In this document: positions 32,866-41,435 of the stretch, piece after piece | Layout of the letters: every line of letters starts with the position of its first letter | Numbering within the stretch: position 1 is the first letter of the stretch | Assembly (NCBI RefSeq): GCF_021654775.1 | Contig: NZ_AP025343.1 | Coordinates: forward strand, 4,555,501-4,619,500 | Reading direction: 5' to 3' | From: Paenibacillus azoreducens | Lineage (GTDB): Bacteria > Bacillota > Bacilli > Paenibacillales > Paenibacillaceae | DNA: 64,000 nucleotides | The notes under the pieces: model-generated | The model's input: only the letters and a program-made list of their open reading frames with translations | Databases searched by the model: none | What the model was told of the DNA's origin: nothing | Made by a program: the position numbers and the translations under genes

Positions 32866-33539
32866 TTGTATCCTACCCCCCATAATGTGGATATATAGCT
32901 GCCGTTTTGGTCATGGCTGCCCAGCTTGGCGCGGATTTTCTTGATATGTTCCGTTATCGTGCTTGCATCGCCGCTGGCTTCAAGCCCCCAGATCCGGTCA
33001 TAGATCTGTTCTTTGGAGAATACCTGACCTGGATGCAGGGCCAGCATCTCCACAATATCGAATTCTTTGGCCGTCAACGGGACGACCGTTTGATTGACAT
33101 GCACCTCACGGCCTTTCAGGTCGATCCGGAGTACGCCGTAACGAAGAAGCGAACGCTCGGCGGAGCTTTCCCGTATTCTCCGGCTGCCCCGGAGATGCGC
33201 CGCCACGCGCGCTTTCAGCTCCCGCAGGCTAAACGGCTTCGTAATATAGTCATCGCCGCCAATGGAAAGGCCTTGAATCCGGTCGGCCTCCGCCTGCCTT
33301 GCACTGACGAACAGGATCGGGCAATCCACCTCATCCCGGATCATCTGGCACAGCTCAAAGCCGTTCATCCCCGGCATCATCACATCAAGTATAATCAAAT
33401 CAGGCGCAGGCGTAAGCGATTCAAGCGCTTGGGTCCCTTCCGAGGCGGTCTGCACCTCATATCCTTCCGCCGTCATAGCCTGCTCCATCAGCGATACGAT
33501 GTCCACTTCATCATCAACAATCAGAATTTTTTCCCGCAT
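32844..33539 (-). CDS. OmpR/PhoB-type response regulator
   Basis: 231 residues from ATG 33539 (GGAGAG 6 nt upstream). Receiver domain: KILIVDDEVDIVSLMEQAMT (acidic pocket), LIILDVMMPGMNGFELC (phospho-accepting Asp) and DDYITKPFSLRELKARV (Lys). C-terminal winged helix: VVPLTAKEFDIVEMLALHPG, QVFSKEQIYDRIWG and IRAKLGSHDQNGSYISTLWG. Stop overlaps the kinase start, showing coupled translation. It follows the ABC permease genes on the same strand. With the kinase it probably induces the transporter operon upstream. Confidence 0.93.
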   Translation of the reverse strand: MREKILIVDDEVDIVSLMEQAMTAEGYEVQTASEGTQALESLTPAPDLIILDVMMPGMNGFELCQMIRDEVDCPILFVSARQAEADRIQGLSIGGDDYITKPFSLRELKARVAAHLRGSRRIRESSAERSLLRYGVLRIDLKGREVHVNQTVVPLTAKEFDIVEMLALHPGQVFSKEQIYDRIWGLEASGDASTITEHIKKIRAKLGSHDQNGSYISTLWGVGYKWERSDG

Positions 33540-33563
33540 GTCCAACTCTCCTGTTACAGGGTC

Positions 33564-34334
33564 TTACTTCACCCAGTTTCTTCGGTCCCACCACAACATT
33601 GTAACGGCAAACCCAAGAATCATACAAACAAATACCGGCAGAAGATAGCCATGCCCGCCGTATCCGGCCATCCATTTAAAAATAGCCGCCATTCCCATGA
33701 GCAGAAAACTGAATTTATTCGAAACATACAGCGAGCCGGCAGCAATCGCGATCCAGCCGAGATAGCAAATGATCGGACTCGGGAGCAAAGTGCATATAAA
33801 CGCGGTCAGGCTTAGCTGCGCCAGCAGAATGAGCATAAACAGGCCGTAAGATTCCAGGCAGTACATAAAGGCGCCTGCGGGACCGTAGAGACGGTCCGGG
33901 TTCAAAAAGGCGACGGAATCGGCGCCGGGCAAGAACAAATGACCGAAGGTTTCCCCGGCAACAAAAGTTGCGCCCAGCAGGATCGCCATAAATAGGGCCA
34001 GATTGATCCATTTAGCGGCAAACAACCGTATAACCGATATAGGTCTGATCAGTACCATTCTTAGCTGGCCTGCATGATATTCGCCATTAAAGCTGTCAAT
34101 CATCAAGATCGGGCCAATGATCAGCGTCAGGAAAAAGGAAACCTCCTTCAGCAGAAAAAGCGAAAAGTTTTGGGCCGTGAGCGGTACCGACGATATGTTA
34201 TCAAAAGCGCCTATGCGCATCATTTTCAAAAAAAGGCAGTCCAGCATCACGATACATATAAAGATCAGCAGACTGACGAAGCTTTTCTTGCGTTTCCACA
34301 TGCGCTGCCAGTCGCTTTGCATTAGCTGAAGCAT
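33564..34334 (-). CDS. ABC-2-type permease subunit, second (LanG/BcrB-like)
   Basis: 256 residues, AAGGAGG before the ATG. It opens MLQLMQSDWQRMWKRKKSFV, an amphipathic start followed by six predicted membrane helices (for example ICIVMLDCLFLKM, FLTLIIGPILMIDSF, LFMAILLGATFVAGETFGH, CLESYGLFMLILLAQLSLTA and LPVFVCMILGFAVTML). The SFNGEYHAGQLRMVLIRPIS segment between helices 2 and 3 is the coupling-helix motif (xxEYxxGTLRxxL) of ABC-2 permeases of the lantibiotic-immunity and bacitracin-export type. It should pair with the permease at 34348 and the ATPase at 35187, forming a three-gene exporter. Confidence 0.88.
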   Translation of the reverse strand: MLQLMQSDWQRMWKRKKSFVSLLIFICIVMLDCLFLKMMRIGAFDNISSVPLTAQNFSLFLLKEVSFFLTLIIGPILMIDSFNGEYHAGQLRMVLIRPISVIRLFAAKWINLALFMAILLGATFVAGETFGHLFLPGADSVAFLNPDRLYGPAGAFMYCLESYGLFMLILLAQLSLTAFICTLLPSPIICYLGWIAIAAGSLYVSNKFSFLLMGMAAIFKWMAGYGGHGYLLPVFVCMILGFAVTMLWWDRRNWVK

Positions 34335-34347
34335 ATGATTTTCCTCC

Positions 34348-35190
34348 TTATATCCAGCGGTCCGATTTGGTGAAAATCAAATGAGCCGCTGCTGTAAATA
34401 CGACCATGTACAAGGCCAGAATACATGCCATCCAGCCTCCCGGATGCATTGCCTTGATCACATCCGTACTCGACATCATGACGGCAATGCCGCTAAACTG
34501 GATTTCCGTAAGCGACAGGTATCTGAGCATGGCTGGCAGCTCCAGGCCAAGCACGCGGTTCGCCATATCAAAAATCAAGGGATAGCCGAGCGAGCAAAGC
34601 AGAAAACCCATGCCCAAACCGATAGCCGCAGTCGAAGAACGAGCTGCCGCGCCGATTCCGATAAACACCGACGCCATACCGACAATGGTGGCATACGCCA
34701 TGCCATAATAACGCAGCGTATACAGAACCATCTCCCCGCTTGCGACGCTGTGATCATAATAAAACAAAATCTGCCGCGACGAACTCTGAAAGAATATATA
34801 ACCGCAGGCGAGGGACGCAAGCAGATAGACCAGGAAAAAAAGCGCCATCATCAGCGCGAACGCCAGCCATTTCGCCCAAAACAGCTGCCCGCTGCTGTAC
34901 GCCCGAAGCATGATCAGCCGAAGCTGCCCCGAGCGGTATTCCTCCGTAAAGGACATGGTCAGAAGCACCAGGGCCACCACGTTGAACACGACGATCAATT
35001 GCTCGATCATGGCCATGACCGGGAAGTTCTCCGCCGTCGTATATTCCGGGCTTCCCGAAGGAACCGTTAAATTATGTCCCGTATAATATTTGGCTGTCGC
35101 CAAGATAATCAGCGGGATTGAGATCAGGGACAACCAAGCGATTTTCCGTTTCCATAACCGTTCCCATTCACTATGCAGCAATGCCATCAT
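34348..35190 (-). CDS. ABC-2-type permease subunit, first (LanE-like)
   Basis: 280 residues; ATG 35190 overlaps the ATPase stop by ATGA, so translation is coupled. The N-terminus MMALLHSEWERLWKRKIAWL matches that of its partner gene, showing common ancestry. Six predicted helices follow, including MIEQLIVVFNVVALVLLTMS and the coupling helix SFTEEYRSGQLRLIMLRAYS, and a last LALYMVVFTAAAHLIF helix. Together with the second permease it forms a heterodimeric pore. This arrangement (ATPase and two unlike permeases) is that of bacteriocin self-immunity and bacitracin exporters; the peptide handled is unknown. Confidence 0.88.
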   Translation of the reverse strand: MMALLHSEWERLWKRKIAWLSLISIPLIILATAKYYTGHNLTVPSGSPEYTTAENFPVMAMIEQLIVVFNVVALVLLTMSFTEEYRSGQLRLIMLRAYSSGQLFWAKWLAFALMMALFFLVYLLASLACGYIFFQSSSRQILFYYDHSVASGEMVLYTLRYYGMAYATIVGMASVFIGIGAAARSSTAAIGLGMGFLLCSLGYPLIFDMANRVLGLELPAMLRYLSLTEIQFSGIAVMMSSTDVIKAMHPGGWMACILALYMVVFTAAAHLIFTKSDRWI

Positions 35191-35915
35191 GAGGTCATCA
35201 TCTCCACGAAATGATCTTCCAGGCTGCTGCTTCCTGCAATTTGCCGCCACTGCTCCTGGGTTCCCTGCCATACAAGCCGCCCTTCCTTGATGATGACGAA
35301 ACGGGTGCATATCCGCTGCAGCTCGTCAAGCAAATGGCTCGATACGAAAAAAGTAATTCCGTGCTTTTCATTCAGTTCAAGGATGAGATTCCGCAGTTCA
35401 CGGATGCCCATCGGGTCAAGCCCGTTGGCCGGTTCATCCAGAATAATGAGTGTGGGATTGCCAAGAAGCGCCTGGGCGATCCCTAAACGCTGCTTCATGC
35501 CAAGCGAATACGTTTTAACCTTATCTTCGCCACGCCCCTGCAGACCTACAATGCCCAGCACCTCGTCCACCCGGGATGCATGTTTATCTTTAGGGATACC
35601 CGCATGCAGCTTTACCAGATTCATGAGATTGTCTCTGCCTGACATATAAGGAAAAAAGATCGGGGACTCCACGATCGCCCCTACCTGCCCCAAAGCTTTC
35701 ATGCGGTCCCGCTGCACGTCGAACCCCTCAATCCGTATGCTTCCCGCATTAGGTTTGATCAGCCCCGTAATCATGCGGATCAGCGTCGTTTTTCCCGCTC
35801 CATTCGGTCCGATAAAACCGCAAACCTCCCCTTGCATAATATCAAAGGACATGTCACCCACCAGGGTGCGCCGTCCGGCTTTTTTGGTTATATCCTCGAT
35901 TTCCAGTACCTTCAT
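35187..35915 (-). CDS. ABC transporter ATP-binding protein (LanF/BcrA-like)
   Basis: 242 residues, AGGAGGGG before the ATG. Walker A GFIGPNGAGKTTLIRMITGL, Q-loop region VGAIVESPIFFPYMSGRDNL, signature VKTYSLGMKQRLGIAQALLG, Walker B TLIILDEPANGLDPMGIREL and an H-loop SSHLLDELQRICTRF. The E-loop (VGAIVESP) rather than Q-loop is the well-known mark of LanF/BceA-like lantibiotic-immunity ATPases. It drives the two ABC-2 permeases downstream and heads the operon ATPase-permease-permease-regulator-kinase. Confidence 0.93.
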   Translation of the reverse strand: MKVLEIEDITKKAGRRTLVGDMSFDIMQGEVCGFIGPNGAGKTTLIRMITGLIKPNAGSIRIEGFDVQRDRMKALGQVGAIVESPIFFPYMSGRDNLMNLVKLHAGIPKDKHASRVDEVLGIVGLQGRGEDKVKTYSLGMKQRLGIAQALLGNPTLIILDEPANGLDPMGIRELRNLILELNEKHGITFFVSSHLLDELQRICTRFVIIKEGRLVWQGTQEQWRQIAGSSSLEDHFVEMMTS

Positions 35916-36118
35916 TTCGATCCCCTCCTGCGATTTATCTTAGGGGACAATTCTAAAGAATTTATAATGTCCGAAAAAAAGGCTCCATGCTGAAATTAGT
36001 TCTATATAAGTTGAGCCAAAAAAATATAGTCAATTCCGCTTTTATATTTTATAATAATAAAAATCCCATTTAATAAAACTATGTTTCGCTAGATAAAACT
36101 AAAGGGGGACTCATCATC

Positions 36119-36898
36119 ATGCCTATGAATTTTCACGATCCCAAAAATCAGGTTAGTTATGCGACGCGGACAGCGGACGAATCCTGGCTGCAGCTCATAT
36201 CAGAGCATTTGAAAGTAAAAGGGAAATTTGCTGCGGATATCGGATGCGGCGGTGGAATTTATACTGAGGCGCTGCTGACGCTTGGGGCAAAGCATGTCAC
36301 TAGCGTGGACTTTTCGGCTGAAATGCTGAAAGGAGCGGCAAACCATCTTGGTGCCACGGACCGCGTAACTTTCGTTCAGGGGGATGCCTGCCGGCTGCCC
36401 CTGCCTGCGGAACATGCGGATATCGTGCTCGAAAGGGCGCTGATCCATCATCTGAACGATTTGCGCCCATGTTTTGCCGAAGCTTACCGGATTTTGAAGC
36501 CTGGCGGGACGCTGATCGTCCAAGACCGGACCCCGGAAGACAGCTTAAAGCCCGGATCAAACACCAATGTGCGCGGCTTCTTTTTCGAAAAATTCCCCCG
36601 TCTGGCCGAAACCGAAACTTCTCGGAGGCATCCCGCGGAGAGTGTAACTGCGGCGCTTCGGGACAGCGGGTTCCGGCAAATCAAAGAACTGAAGCTTTGG
36701 GAAACGCGGGCCATCTTTGCCACTCCGGAAGCGCTGTATGCGGATTTGCGGCACCGCACAGGCCGTTCGATTTTGCATGAACTCTCGGATGCGGAACTGG
36801 AAGAACTTATCGCGTATATCGCAGGAAAAATGGGTAGCGTCGGCTCCGGGCCTATTATTGAAAAAGATCCTTGGACCATATGGCTGGCCCAGGCGTAA
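36119..36898 (+). CDS. Class I SAM-dependent methyltransferase
   Basis: 259 residues, AAAGGGGG about 9 nt before the ATG. The Rossmann methyltransferase motifs are all present: FAADIGCGGGIYTEALLTLG (motif I), HVTSVDFSAEMLKGAANHLG (acidic motif II), FVQGDACRLPLPAEHADIVL (motif III-IV) and RILKPGGTLIVQDRTPED (post-motif). This is the Methyltransf_11/UbiE-like type, acting on small molecules. The C-terminal 100 residues (TSRRHPAESVTAALRDSGFR) form the substrate cap. The substrate is not predictable. Alone between the ABC operon promoter and a repeat region. Confidence 0.87.
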   Translation: MPMNFHDPKNQVSYATRTADESWLQLISEHLKVKGKFAADIGCGGGIYTEALLTLGAKHVTSVDFSAEMLKGAANHLGATDRVTFVQGDACRLPLPAEHADIVLERALIHHLNDLRPCFAEAYRILKPGGTLIVQDRTPEDSLKPGSNTNVRGFFFEKFPRLAETETSRRHPAESVTAALRDSGFRQIKELKLWETRAIFATPEALYADLRHRTGRSILHELSDAELEELIAYIAGKMGSVGSGPIIEKDPWTIWLAQA

Positions 36899-37817
36899 TG
36901 CGTTCAAAACGCAAATGGGGCTGGCCCAAAAGCAAGGTTCAATTGGTCTTGAAAGCAGCCGACCTCATAGGCTGCGAACTCCAATTAATTGCAAAAGTGC
37001 AGTTTTGGGAGCTCGAATTGCAAAAAAATATCAAGTGGTTGCGATAGTGCATTTATTTTCTCGTTCGAGGGATAAACGTAAGTATAACAACGTAAAAAGA
37101 TGCACTTTTGCAGGCTTTCTCCTGAAATTGGGCTAATGCGATTGAAAAACCTGCACTTTGAATCCATTTCATAATGAATAATATTACGGGTATTTGAACA
37201 GTGACATTATGAAATGGATTTAGCAAAATCCTACATACAAAAATGACTGGCTGTGTTCTATCTGAAAAGTTGCAAAAGTGCATCTATATTAACGTTCCAG
37301 GAAATTATGGCTAGAAAGCTTGCAAAAGTGCATCTTTTCCCCAGCTTTTAGGAGTACACAGACGATTCATGGTCAAAAGGATGTACTTTCGCAACAATTT
37401 TCCATTTCACGCTATAAAATGCCTGAAAAGGATGCACTTTCGCAACATTTTTCCTGATCACTTGATCAACTGTCTGAAAAAAGCTTGCATCCTGAATCCA
37501 TTTCATTATGGATTTATATCGAGTACTTGAACCTGGATATCGAATCATCTAATACTTATCGATCTATATCCAATCCATTTCATCATGGATGTATGTCGAA
37601 TGCTTGAACCTATTGGATCAACCAGCGGTTGGCATGATGAAATGGATTTTATCTAACATGATTTCAAACAACAATTGGCATGATGGATTACTTTTGCAAC
37701 AATCTCGAAATTGCCCCATACATCGCAGCACATCCTCAAAGTACATCGCAACTGACGAATAAAAATCAAACGAGTCTGCCCCTGAAGGTAACGACAGACG
37801 AACCAGTCCCAAATTTA
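36899..37817. other. Non-coding kilobase of interspersed repeats
   Basis: Some 900 bp without a credible gene; the small open frames are made of repeat units. The content is described in the entry for 36980-37715. A long perfect terminator marks its right end. Confidence 0.75.
36980..37715. repeat. Cluster of two interspersed repeat families
   Basis: Family 1, TTGCAAAAGTGCATC and inverse: 36989, 37101 (inverse), 37270, 37320, 37380 (inverse), 37431 (inverse), 37685 (inverse), with weaker copies near 37039 and 37150. Family 2, TGAATCCATTTCATNATG, then GGATNTATNTCGANTNCTTG: 37159, 37205 (inverse), 37492, 37569, 37631 (inverse). The two families alternate in both orientations, with irregular spacing of 30-80 bp. 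They do not look like CRISPR repeats or IS ends. Confidence 0.8.
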
Positions 37818-37872
37818 GAATAAAGAAGCCTTCAAAACCACCGCAACAGCGGGTTTGAAGGCTTCTTTATTC
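37818..37872. terminator. 19-bp perfect bidirectional terminator
   Basis: GAATAAAGAAGCCTTCAAA (37818-37836) is exactly inverted at 37854-37872 around a 17-nt loop. It can end the minus-strand TetR transcript at 37969. Confidence 0.85.
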
Positions 37873-37968
37873 CGTTTGAAATCATGCCTAAGGCGGGGGG
37901 CTTAAAAAGCATTAAACGACTTTTAGGACAGCCCCATTCTTGGGGAGGTTTACCTGCAAATCAAAATG

Positions 37969-38577
37969 CTAAACCGGCAGACCTTGTTCAAGCCTGGTCA
38001 GAGCCTCATCCAGCAGCTTGGCAAAATCCGCATCCGGATGTTCCGCGTATTGCAATGTAACGGAAATGTTGACCCCTACAACAGCTCCGGCCAAAGTGCG
38101 TATCGCAAAATCATCGGACTGGCCGCCGATACGCTTCGCAACCATATCGGCGATCAACTCCATCATCCGGGTATTGGCGTTCATCATGGCAGCCCAGAGC
38201 TCCGGAATCGAAATGGTCAACTCATTCCGTTCACGCATGGTGGCCAGTTCATCCTCCGACAGTTTGGCTGCTTCCGAAACCATCGCGTTTTTGAGCGCCT
38301 GCAGCGGGCTTAAACCATCCGGCTGCCGCTCGAAAGCATCGTTTAGCAAGGGATCGTAATTGTCCCGGGTCAGTATATCTTCTTTGCTTGAAAAGTAGCG
38401 AAAAAATGTGCTGTAGGATATTTCCGCCGCCTCGGCAATTTGTTCCACCGTGGTCGCTTTATATCCCTGCTCACGGAACAAGCGCATGGCATGCTTTTGC
38501 ACTTCCGCCATAGCTTTGGCTTTTTTTCGCTCGCGGAGACCTCCGCTTTGCTTCGTATGTGTTGAAATGACGCACAC
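37969..38577 (-). CDS. TetR-family regulator
   Basis: About 202 residues; GTG 38577 is only 2-3 nt after GGAA, so an ATT at 38568 may be the true start. Basic N-terminal arm (GGLRERKKAKAMAEVQKHAM), helix-turn-helix TVEQIAEAAEISYSTFFRYF with SSKEDILTRD. The C-terminal domain shows the MftR/TetR_C_17-like long helices (GLSPLQALKNAMVSEAAKLS). Located 45 bp after the PEP-utilising gene on the same strand and probably co-transcribed, so it may control that operon. No clear palindrome was found in the short gap. Confidence 0.82.
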   Translation of the reverse strand: MCVISTHTKQSGGLRERKKAKAMAEVQKHAMRLFREQGYKATTVEQIAEAAEISYSTFFRYFSSKEDILTRDNYDPLLNDAFERQPDGLSPLQALKNAMVSEAAKLSEDELATMRERNELTISIPELWAAMMNANTRMMELIADMVAKRIGGQSDDFAIRTLAGAVVGVNISVTLQYAEHPDADFAKLLDEALTRLEQGLPV

Positions 38578-38622
38578 TTCCTTTCCGGTCGAATGCTAAA
38601 CATCATTGCAACTTCAAGATTA

Positions 38623-40983
38623 TCATCCCGCCGCGATTTGGACAATGCCCTGACCGCCGTCAACGATGACCAGGTCCCCGGTTTTTAATACGGAAGTTGC
38701 ACTGCCGCAGCCAACGACGGCGGGAATCCCGAGTTCCCTGGCCACGATGGCGGCATGGGAAAGCGGTGCACCAATATCCGTTATGATCGCCGCTGCTTTC
38801 GGAAATATAAGCGTCCATCCGATATTCAGGGTAGATGCTACCAATATTTCTCCCGGCTGCAGCTGATATCCGTCATCCAGATTGTCAAGAATGCGGACCT
38901 TTCCTTTGACTCTGCCGGAAGATCCCGGAAAGCCCTTCAGGCAGTCGTACGGCATATCATCGGGCGGAAGCGAAGCATCATAAAAGTCCAATCTGCGCTC
39001 CGGATCCTTCGCCCAGATGAATGGCTCAAATCTCCCCCGTATAATGGTTGGAAGCGGCGGCAGCTTCTGATATTTGGCGTAATTTTCTTTGCGGGCAGGC
39101 AAATGAGCGATTCCATTCAAAGTTCCCTCCTTCAGCCATGCAAGGATTTCGTCCAAATACAGAAAAAATACATCGTCCCCCATTCCCGCAAGCTCTCCGG
39201 CTTTTAGCGCAAACACGCGGTTTACCCGGCTCGTTCTTGTCCATTCGGAACGGACCGCTTCCCGTATTTTCGGGCCTTTCAAAGCCGCTTCGATCTTTGC
39301 GGCAAGCCGTTTGGCCATGCGGGGGTATTGACGTTCAAATTGCTCCCATGCCCTCACGCTTTTTATTTTCCTGTTCTCCAGAAGTTGGCCCCCGTCCGTA
39401 AGCATCTGCTGATATTCGGACATTTGATTGTCAAGCCACGCCGGATCTTCACTTGGCTCCGGGACGGAAAGCTCAACTTCTTGCGGCCCCCGGTGCCCGT
39501 ATTTTTCAATATATTGCTCGCGGCTCATCTCCCCTTTGATGACTTTGGGAATTCCAAGAAGCGGACCTAAGCTTTCAAGTTCCAAATCTTCGATGTTGGA
39601 CAATATTAGACCGGCTTCCTCTTCTCCGACCCTTTTGCTTAACTTGGCGTACAGTTTTTCGAATGTTTGCATTGCCTGCGAAGGCGCTTCTAGCGCAATC
39701 CACATCCCTTTGACGTTATAAGGCCAGATCTCTGTAACCCAAAGAGCGTCTAACTCCTCCCGGCTGCCTGCCGCTTGGATCCGTTCCGTCATTTCCCTGC
39801 ACCAACCGGGAGTTTCCGCGATAAAATCGTCAATCGACCGTACCGCTTCTTTGGTTCTTTGCAAACTGTAAAAAATCTTCGGCAGCAGCATCCTGAACAG
39901 GTTCCACTTTGAAAAAGGGAACAACGGAATATCCATCCCTGCTGGAATATTGCCGAACACCCTTTTCATCTTATTTTGCATCATTTGAGGCGAAAATCCA
40001 AAAGCGGCAAACATGGATAAAGAATAGCTGATATTGGAATACACTCTCCCGCAAATATTGCCCGATAAGACATAATGACCGGGCAGCAAGTTATGTTCTT
40101 CGTCCAACATGCGAAGAATGGACCAGGTTAACGGAGTCATCACGCCGGATATCGATTCGCCGACATTGGTGTTGGTCCACAAAAAGTCGCCTGTGAGAGC
40201 GTCATTGATCTCGTACGCATCCCGATTCCCCGCGCTTAAGGTCGTCATTGGCCTGGTTTGCAAAATATACACCTTTCCGTCCGCCATCGCCCATTCGATA
40301 TCTTGGGGTTCTCCGAGTTCTTTTTCCAGTTTGCACGCATATTTGCGTAAACGCAGCGCATACTTTTTGAACGACTCGGGACCGGAGTACTTTCCTTTGG
40401 ATCGAAGCAGCGCAAAGGTTTCGGCATTGCTTTCGCCGGATACCAGCTGCTCACCTAAACCATACACGAAATTTCCCGGCATCTCTTTCCGGCTGCCGGT
40501 GATCGGATCTGCGGTAAACAGCACGCCGGATATTTCGGAACGGACCATAACCTGAACGACAACGGCGATCGGCGTACATGCGTCCATGCCTTTGGCCGAA
40601 CTGTAAACTTGCACCCGATGCGCATATTTGGATTGATGAACAGTATACACCGCCTTTAGGATATCCTCATCCGATCCGACATTCAAAACGGTCTCGAATT
40701 CCCTTGCAAAAGACGCCTCTGATGAATCCTCCCCGAGCGCCGATGATCTGACCGCAAATAACGGTTCCCGATGCGACTTTCTAAGTTGATGCAGCCGGTA
40801 TTTTATATCTTCCCACGCCTGTGAGGATAATTGTTCGCCCGTAAAAGCCGAGGGCATAATCACAAACCCTTCCGGCACGGGATATCCCATGCAATAAAGA
40901 GCGGAAAGCATCGCGCCCTTTCCTCCCGCCGCGCTGCGATCGTCCGCATTCATTTCCGCAAATCCCATCACCATTTTCCCCAT
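38623..40983 (-). CDS. PEP-utilising phosphotransferase (rifampicin phosphotransferase/PEP synthase-like)
   Basis: 786 residues in three parts. Residues 1-250 are a PPDK_N ATP-grasp: SAAGGKGAMLSALYCMGYPV, LFAVRSSALGEDSSEASFA, VLFTADPITGSRKEMPGNFV and IEWAMADGKVYILQTRPM. The middle (about 270-680) is the antibiotic- or substrate-binding region of rifampicin phosphotransferase-like proteins. The C-terminus is the swivelling domain with the phospho-His in AAIITDIGAPLSHAAIVARE, then GIPAVVG. This layout fits RPH-type enzymes (beta-phosphate of ATP to a hydroxyl) better than true PEP synthase, which has a TIM barrel at the end, absent here. Rifampicin as substrate is inferred only. Co-directional with a TetR gene. 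Confidence 0.85.
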   Translation of the reverse strand: MGKMVMGFAEMNADDRSAAGGKGAMLSALYCMGYPVPEGFVIMPSAFTGEQLSSQAWEDIKYRLHQLRKSHREPLFAVRSSALGEDSSEASFAREFETVLNVGSDEDILKAVYTVHQSKYAHRVQVYSSAKGMDACTPIAVVVQVMVRSEISGVLFTADPITGSRKEMPGNFVYGLGEQLVSGESNAETFALLRSKGKYSGPESFKKYALRLRKYACKLEKELGEPQDIEWAMADGKVYILQTRPMTTLSAGNRDAYEINDALTGDFLWTNTNVGESISGVMTPLTWSILRMLDEEHNLLPGHYVLSGNICGRVYSNISYSLSMFAAFGFSPQMMQNKMKRVFGNIPAGMDIPLFPFSKWNLFRMLLPKIFYSLQRTKEAVRSIDDFIAETPGWCREMTERIQAAGSREELDALWVTEIWPYNVKGMWIALEAPSQAMQTFEKLYAKLSKRVGEEEAGLILSNIEDLELESLGPLLGIPKVIKGEMSREQYIEKYGHRGPQEVELSVPEPSEDPAWLDNQMSEYQQMLTDGGQLLENRKIKSVRAWEQFERQYPRMAKRLAAKIEAALKGPKIREAVRSEWTRTSRVNRVFALKAGELAGMGDDVFFLYLDEILAWLKEGTLNGIAHLPARKENYAKYQKLPPLPTIIRGRFEPFIWAKDPERRLDFYDASLPPDDMPYDCLKGFPGSSGRVKGKVRILDNLDDGYQLQPGEILVASTLNIGWTLIFPKAAAIITDIGAPLSHAAIVARELGIPAVVGCGSATSVLKTGDLVIVDGGQGIVQIAAG

Positions 40984-41117
40984 TGCTTAGCACCTCTCCC
41001 GCTTCATCATATCTTGATATTTGATATCATTTGATACTTTATTTCATATTTTATTTCCAGTCAATCTTTTTTTTACTCATTGGAGATTAGCGCATGTGTA
41101 CATTGGAAAACGATACA

Positions 41118-41180
41118 CAGTTTCGTTAGATTCAATTCGGCCCGATTTTTAGGGTTATAACGTTTCTCAGTTTCGTTAGA
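41118..41180. repeat. Short direct repeat pair
   Basis: CAGTTTCGTTAGA occurs at 41118-41130 and 41168-41180, 50 bp apart, each followed by (T/C)T and A-rich sequence. Possibly an operator pair or a repeat-family relic. Confidence 0.55.
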
Positions 41181-41224
41181 CTAGCTTCGTGAAACGCATC
41201 ACACGCGGTATTAGTACGGGACAA

Positions 41225-41289
41225 TAACCCCACAAAGTGACGTGTAGCCTTTGAAGCTTATTCCGATTACTTTGCGGGGGCCCCGGAAA
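41225..41289. repeat. Dispersed REP-like repeat, short form (copy B)
   Basis: AACCCCACAAAGTGACG, then TTTGAAGCTTATTCCGATTA and CTTTGCGGGGGCCCCGGAA. Matches both ends of the copy at 26574-26720 but lacks its central insert. Confidence 0.8.
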
Positions 41290-41292
41290 TGA

Positions 41293-41373
41293 AACCCCAC
41301 AAAGTGACGCCCGACCTTCGAAGCTTATTCCGATTACTTTGCGGGGGCCCCGGAAGTTTATAATGTCTGATAT
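41293..41373. repeat. Dispersed REP-like repeat, short form (copy C)
   Basis: Tandem neighbour of copy B, about 66 of its bp nearly the same, and extended on the right by GTTTATAATGTCTGATATG, which also follows the copy at 26574. Confidence 0.8.
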
Positions 41374-41376
41374 GTT

Positions 41377-41401
41377 AAAAAAGCGGATGATCCGCTTTTT
41401 T
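41377..41401. terminator. Terminator after the alcohol dehydrogenase gene
   Basis: AAAAAAGCGGA-TGA-TCCGCTTTTTT, perfect 11-bp stem with A and T runs; 35 bp past the minus-strand stop at 41436. Confidence 0.85.
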
Positions 41402-41435
41402 ACGGTCATCCGCTTTGCATGTTCAGCAGGGTAGC

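Larger units (their letters stand above)
40984..41435. other. Intergenic region dominated by short repeats
   Basis: 450 bp without a gene. Contains the CAGTTTCGTTAGA pair, two copies of the REP-like element and a terminator, each listed. The AT-rich part near 41000-41100 probably has the promoter for the minus-strand gene at 38623. Confidence 0.6.

Noticed and set aside
32907..33815. 302-codon plus-strand frame over the response regulator and permease
   Set aside because: Shadow frame across two real minus-strand genes; no domain and no ribosome site.
36980..37715. CRISPR array
   Set aside because: Repeats occur in both orientations, vary in length and spacing and belong to two families; no cas genes. 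Does not meet CRISPR structure.
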